A stretch of 11,089 nt of DNA from Euperipatoides rowelli (taxonomy: Eukaryota; Onychophora; Udeonychophora; Euonychophora; Peripatopsidae), in NCBI GenBank assembly GCA_003024985.2, contig PXIH01S0026765.1; one strand, written 5' to 3'. Position numbers and translations under genes: made by a program. This document shows, one piece after another, positions 6,842 through 11,089 of this stretch; positions within the stretch are counted from its first letter, which is position 1, and the number at the start of each line of letters is the position of its first letter. The notes under the pieces were generated by a model. That model saw only the letters and a program-made list of their open reading frames with translations. It did no database searches and had not been told where the DNA came from.

Positions 6842-7020
6842 ATTAAAATTTTTCACTTTATTTTTTTTCCCTTCCTTTTCTGAGGACCATGTACAACCCA
6901 TGATCCAGGTGCCTTGCATCTGATGCATCCCCCTTGTGGTCCCACCCTGATTAAAGACCTTAATTAAAATATGAGAGGTTGTATCGGCCTTTTTCATAAA
7001 CAAATAATCTATTCCATCAA
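6842..7020. other. Unassigned segment beside LINE B
   Basis: This segment looks somewhat richer in GC than its surroundings, especially 6880-6960. A minus-strand frame of about 60 codons (6821-7003) reads through it, including NQGGTTRGMHQMQGTWIMGC, and runs into the palindrome. I recognise no domain in any frame. It is not a continuation of the LINE B RT. It may be the insertion site or another worn-out repeat. Confidence 0.35.
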
Positions 7021-8511
7021 TTTTTAAAAGAATATGCTAATGAGCATCTTTGCAGACCAAAAACGGAGCTTAAAGTCCAATCTAGAAAAAAAAATTACTT
7101 TGTATATACTAACGTGCAAATGAACTTTTAGAAGAGCAAATTTTATCTCATCACTAAATACATTAATTCATTGCTAGACATTTCTTCTCTATATTCTGAA
7201 AATGTACAGAAATAAAGAATGTAAATAATTCGACCGTCCAACCTAAGTCAGGATATTCTGCTTACAAAGGATTAATGAGTTGAGGGTTAAATTACAGTAT
7301 ACTTAACAATGTACGTTTTTATTTTATTCGGGGGAAAATAAAATCATTAGGAAAACTATTATAAAAATTGAGATAATCTACAAAGGAAAAATACAAAAAT
7401 ACAAACAAACTAAAGTATTGATTATTATTAAACATATCCCACAATTCTTTGAGCTAGCTGGCAAAAAAAAAAAAAATGAGAAAATTGATGCAAGTAAAGA
7501 AAGGATTAACCTCACTCTTCTGATGGATGATAAACCAAAGATGTAATTTTTAACAAAATTTAAATATCATTTTATAAATATTTTTGATGACTGTTTTTCC
7601 ATTATAAAATTATAAAATATCTAGAAGAAATAAGTGAAAATTTTCTAACTACATATTTTAATTTGTGTGTTTTTAATTAAAGGCAGAAGGATTTCTGAAT
7701 GAGTAAAATCTCTTTTTTTCTTCCTAACATTACATGAAAAGAAGCTTGATTTTTAATTCCCGTCATCGTTAAGTGCTTTTCAAATATCATTTAGTGATTT
7801 ATCCCCCCCCCCCCCGGAGTTTCTGGATATTTACGAATACATTACTATTTAAATTCATAACATTTAGACTAATATGGTAATCGAAGGAAGAAAAAAAACA
7901 ATATTAATTCAGCAGAATAGATTTACTTTCAAAAAGTGAATTTAACCCTTTCCTTCCCTGTGACAAAATGTCTGAAAAATACTCGCTATATCAATTTTTA
8001 TTTAAAAAAAAAAAAAGGTTGAGTATCGTTCAAAAAAATATCCTGAAAAACAGTATTTTCCATGGCTTCAGAAATGGTCACTCCGCTAATGGATTGATAT
8101 ATTGTGGTTCTTCCCATTTATTTTTGTAATAAAAATAGATCTTGTCTACCATAGATTTCATCACTCTAATGCATGTACCAGATATCGTCATATAAATTAT
8201 TACAGAAATGCAATATCCCACCTGGAATGAATTGGTTAATGACATTTGTCAAAAATTAGAGTAAAAATTACAAAATTGCAACGTATGCAAAGGACAGATA
8301 TGGAATTTTTTTCCTGGTTGTCCATTTGATAGCAGCTGAAATTATTTTGGTTGTTCCACATCAAACTTTATTATCCATGATGGACAGGTTTTAAAAATAA
8401 ATAAAGCTAATAATTTCGCCTAGGCCTATTATAAATTTTTTCCAGACATTGAACTAAAAATAATACTGTACTACGACTTATAATGGTCGGATATGAGCTA
8501 GTGTACTATTA
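7021..8511. other. AT-rich stretch, no gene recognised
   Basis: No coding similarity was found on either strand. Homopolymers are the only visible structure: 14 A at 7463-7476 and 13 C at 7803-7815. The C-run stands out in such AT-rich DNA, but no paired element end was found beside it. Confidence 0.55.
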
Positions 8512-8519
8512 GTTTAGAC
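8512..8519. repeat. Target-site duplication, left copy (GTTTAGAC)
   Basis: Identical to 8840-8847. The 8-bp length is the hAT signature. Confidence 0.9.
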
Positions 8520-8839
8520 CAGGAGGTTTCCGACCTTTTTCTTGCGTTGACCCCTTATGAATTTTTGTTTTTAAATTGACGCTCATAGAATTTTTTCCCC
8601 AAAGATTTTTAATATTTTTAGAAGAATTTTAAAACATGTTAAGGTTAAGCGGGGCAGCAAACGTTTAGGAGCGGGAAAATAGGCATTTGCTAACTTTAAT
8701 TAAAAAAAATATTGTTATAATTCGTATTATTTAACAATTATAAAAAATAGCATAGTAAATATCTGATTTTTCAATCGACCCCCTTTCAAAAATTTATTGA
8801 TCCCCAGGGTGTCTATATGGAAATCGTTGGGAATCCCTG
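8520..8839. mobile_element. Non-autonomous hAT transposon (MITE), 320 bp
   Basis: The element begins CAGGAGGTTTCCGACC and ends GTTGGGAATCCCTG; the ends are imperfect inverted repeats of the CAGGGGTTCCCAACC type, well known in hAT elements. A perfect 8-bp duplication, GTTTAGAC, flanks it (8512-8519 and 8840-8847), the length hAT transposases make. Further in, GACCCC-type blocks occur on both sides (near 8549-8555 and 8778-8784), also usual for this group. There is no transposase ORF, so movement would have depended on an autonomous hAT elsewhere. The interior is AT-rich. The perfect duplication alongside diverged TIRs suggests moderate age. Confidence 0.9.
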
Positions 8840-8847
8840 GTTTAGAC
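8840..8847. repeat. Target-site duplication, right copy (GTTTAGAC)
   Basis: Identical to 8512-8519, directly after the terminal CCCTG of the hAT element. Confidence 0.9.
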
Positions 8848-8969
8848 AGAATTTAAAAATTTGATATTACAGAAATTAGAATTAATGGATTTTTTAATGT
8901 GGCATACATAAAAAAAATAATTAAACGATAAATCCCACCAGCAGATGACTGTGTGCCATAACAAATTTA

Positions 8970-9101
8970 GGGGGAGGGGGGGATAATTTAAAGACACACA
9001 TCATTTTATTTTGATAAACTTTTTTTGTTGTATGTCTGTGTTAACGTTATAATTGGCTTTTCTTTTCTTTTCTTTATTTTAGTGGGGGCGGGGTGGGGGG
9101 G
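8970..9101. repeat. G-tracts and a TTTTC repeat
   Basis: Two G-rich tracts lie on the plus strand: GGGGG-A-GGGGGGG at 8970-8982 and GGGGG-C-GGGG-T-GGGGGGG at 9084-9101. The second could form a G-quadruplex if its last run is split. Just before it is a CTTTT repeat of about four units (9057-9080). The combination looks like a polypyrimidine tract plus AG, as in a splice acceptor, but no exon follows that I can recognise. Confidence 0.7.
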
Positions 9102-9142
9102 TTGTGTTAATGTTTATTGATAAGCATCTCAGTTTATGTCAT

Positions 9143-9158
9143 CAGTGGCGGATTAAGG
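9143..9158 (+). mobile_element. Orphan transposon end, CAGTGGCGGATTAAGG
   Basis: CAGTGGCG is a common start of hAT-type terminal repeats, and GGCGGATTAAGG followed by a GGGC/GCC-rich stretch (to about 9215) is typical of a decayed element end. No matching opposite end or 8-bp duplication was found, so only one end is called. Confidence 0.4.
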
Positions 9159-10727
9159 CATGGGCTTCAGACGCTGCAGTCCAGGGACCTTTGTTTTGTT
9201 GTTGGGCCAAGATTAAGTTGATTAGATCGACATTATAAAAAATTCCTGCTTTACTCCACTGTCGATTATAAATCGACATTTTCTCTTTACAATTCAACAA
9301 TCGTTAGCCCTAAAAATCCTTCAAATTAGTCAAATTTATGTTGAAAAGGACTAAAATATATTTGTTTTTATTACCAAACGATTTAAAAAAAAAAAAACTA
9401 AAATTAAAATCATGGGATTTATAAGACTGTGATCAATGCAATTTTAATTTGGAGTAAAACAAAACCATATAGGCCTATTTAAAATAATTGGACTAGAAAT
9501 GGTTAATAATGGAGTACCGTTAGTGCTACTTGAAAAGTTTTATATTAAACCTAATTTCTCATGTTTTATTATGCACTGTTATGGATTTTTTTATTTGTTA
9601 CTAATAGAAATACATATAATAAATATTTATAAACAAGTATAAAACATTTTGAGATCTGTTTATTTTCATGCTATTTTAATGGTGTCCTAAGTGTTATATT
9701 CATTAAATGGCTGATCCTTATTGGCATTTTCTGTACTGAATTCAATGAGTTAAATAAAAGCAAAACAATAAAGTTGAAGAAATTTAGTTTCATTTTTCTA
9801 TAATATTTTTTGTTCAATTATATTTAGAAAATAATTAAATAAATAAGTTTAAATAATGTTACTCTCAGAACTTTGGTGTCTTTTATAAAAGGAAATCATT
9901 TTTTTTTTTTACAGTTGCTAAAAATAAAAGCCTAATCAGGATTAGTTAATTTTATTTTTCACTTTCTAATCATTATTATTAAAAACAAATTTGAACTCAA
10001 GCTATAACCATTATATATATGAAAGATAAATATAATTGATTCAATTGAATATATATTTTTCAATTTGTGTCCTGCATTACGAAAGCATAACAAACAAAAA
10101 TAAAAACCTTTAAAATTATGCTAATGAGATAAAATCATTTCAACAACACCTTTTGGTGATGCTGAAAGAATTTGTTCAATTAAACAATGAAAGCTGCCAA
10201 AATCTTAACTAGAAGCAAATGAGAATAATTTGGTGTCCTAGCTGATTTCGTAACATTACGAAACTAACACTTAAAATAATCATCTTAAATATTGAATTCT
10301 TTACCGTTTTCCTAATTATCCTATATTAATATTATATTAATATTTTACTGTTTAATTCCAGACTGATTTTCATAGTGAAAACCCATTTTTGATTTAAGAA
10401 ATTTTAATATTATTGACATAATTAACAAGAGCTTATACAAAAGATTGTTCACATGCAGCCAAATCGATATGAACAATAATGATCCTTTTATTGGACCGAG
10501 AATATTCAGCTTTGACATTCTTTGGGGAGAAGAAGATTTACAACTTGCCAGACTCTAGTATTTGAACACAAGACTTCATATTTTACTATTTTTTAAATGA
10601 AAGAAAAGTTGGCCAGGTCTTAAGCTGGCTGTATGCTTTCTTTTGAATCAATGATCAGATCGCCAAATGTTCTATACCTTATCTCTAACGAGATAGTCTA
10701 CACTTAAGATTCAGTCACAGAGAAGAG
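9159..10727. other. AT-rich stretch, no gene recognised
   Basis: No coding similarity, RNA gene or paired transposon ends were found. Small structures: TCGAT-TATAA-ATCGA (9263-9277), an A-run at 9386-9397, a direct repeat of ATATTAATATT near 10321-10343, and an inverted repeat ATTGTTCA (10444-10451) with TGAACAAT (10470-10477). None identifies a function. Confidence 0.5.
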
Positions 10728-11089
10728 TTTTTTTTTTTTAAATTAAACAATCCTTTATTGACCTAAGAATACAATATCCTGGAAATTGAAAAACACAAAT
10801 ACAAAAGTGTAAAATCCGTCCATTTTAATCCTAGTAGGTACTAATAACTGCTATACACAGTTTGTTGAAATGGATGAGTCAGATTAATTTACTACAGATT
10901 CCTGCCATAGAGCGAACCACTTGGTCTCCATTCCAATAACACTCAAAAACTTTTGCAGGCATAAAATATATGTTTTATATCACTTTATATGTTTTGGCAT
11001 ATAAACCCATCAAATGCCCCATATCTATTCATATCCACTTACAATTCCTTGTCCATCCAAAACCTAAGATTCACAAAATTTGCGCATTG
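10728..11089 (-). other. Polyadenylated 3' end: retrocopy or gene 3' UTR
   Basis: On the minus strand a canonical AATAAA (10759-10754) is followed 14 nt later by a run of 12 A (10739-10728). That spacing is normal for mRNA cleavage. A genome-encoded A-run at the expected cleavage point suggests a reverse-transcribed mRNA or a LINE/SINE with a poly(A) tail, although a host gene's 3' end beside a chance A-run is possible. Upstream, a 27-codon frame at about 10977-10895 ends GMETKWFALWQESVVN and a stop. It may be the end of an ORF, but I recognise no family. The 5' part lies beyond the right edge. Confidence 0.45.
10754..10759 (-). promoter_or_regulatory. Polyadenylation signal AATAAA
   Basis: The plus strand reads TTTATT. 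It is called only because a 12-base A-run follows at the proper distance on the minus strand; such hexamers are common by chance in AT-rich DNA. Confidence 0.45.

Noticed and set aside
6821-7003. 60-codon minus-strand ORF as a gene
   Set aside because: It ends inside the LINE B palindrome and matches no family I recognise; kept only as an unassigned segment.
7803-8982. C-run at 7803-7815 and G-run at 8970-8982 as TIRs of one larger element around the hAT MITE
   Set aside because: Similarity is limited to homopolymers and a few A/T bases, and no target duplication was seen.
9057-9082. Splice acceptor (CTTTT repeat ending in AG)
   Set aside because: The sequence after it is a G-tract with no coding similarity; it is better explained as simple repeat.
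9143-9262. 120-bp hAT element ending at TACTCCACTG
   Set aside because: The end pairs poorly with CAGTGGCGGATTAAGG and the flanking 8-mers (TATGTCAT and TCGATTAT) do not match.
10549-10590. tRNA-derived SINE on the minus strand (GTTCAAATAC resembling a B box)
   Set aside because: No convincing A box or tRNA-like fold at the right distance; one B-box-like word is expected by chance.

Overview
This is an AT-rich invertebrate-type nuclear window with no recognisable intact host gene. Coding sequence is confined to broken fragments of non-LTR retrotransposons (LINEs). There are also short non-autonomous DNA transposons with terminal inverted repeats, long homopolymer tracts and one ambiguous base (898), as in a draft animal assembly. 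Nothing looks bacterial: there are no operons, ribosome-binding sites or long ORFs. I cannot name the host. The LINE types (CR1/L2/Jockey group), the hAT element and the low GC fit many invertebrates.

Layout. 1-762 (minus): a reverse transcriptase (RT) fragment, LINE A, with one nonsense codon and one frameshift; it continues past the left edge. 763-1125: featureless AT-rich DNA. About 1126-1400 (plus): the 3' end of another LINE, with two small hairpins and an AATAAATAAATAAAT tail. 1421-2168: a 748-bp element with terminal inverted repeats and an apparent TA target duplication, filled with about 11 diverged copies of a 15-bp motif spaced roughly 60 bp apart. 2171-3289: nothing recognised. 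About 3454-5660 (plus): a heavily decayed LINE, LINE C, running from the end of its endonuclease domain through the RT to a 3' UTR and tail. 5661-6339: AT-rich, probably partly the 3' UTR of the next element. 6340-6841 (minus): a third RT relic, LINE B, internally deleted and frameshifted, whose 5' breakpoint is a 37-bp near-perfect palindrome. 6842-8511: no identified gene. 8520-8839: a 320-bp hAT-type MITE with a perfect 8-bp target duplication, GTTTAGAC. 8970-9158: G-rich and pyrimidine tracts and an orphan hAT-like end. 9159-10727: nothing recognised. 10728-11089 (minus): AATAAA followed by an A-run, so either a retrocopy or a gene 3' end.

How the parts relate. None of the RT relics can encode a working protein, and the two TIR elements carry no transposase, so they would depend on enzymes supplied elsewhere. 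LINE A (two lesions in about 247 codons) looks younger than LINE C (many stops, shifts and deletions). The observations most worth following are the periodic-motif TIR element and the fold-back palindrome at the truncated end of LINE B.
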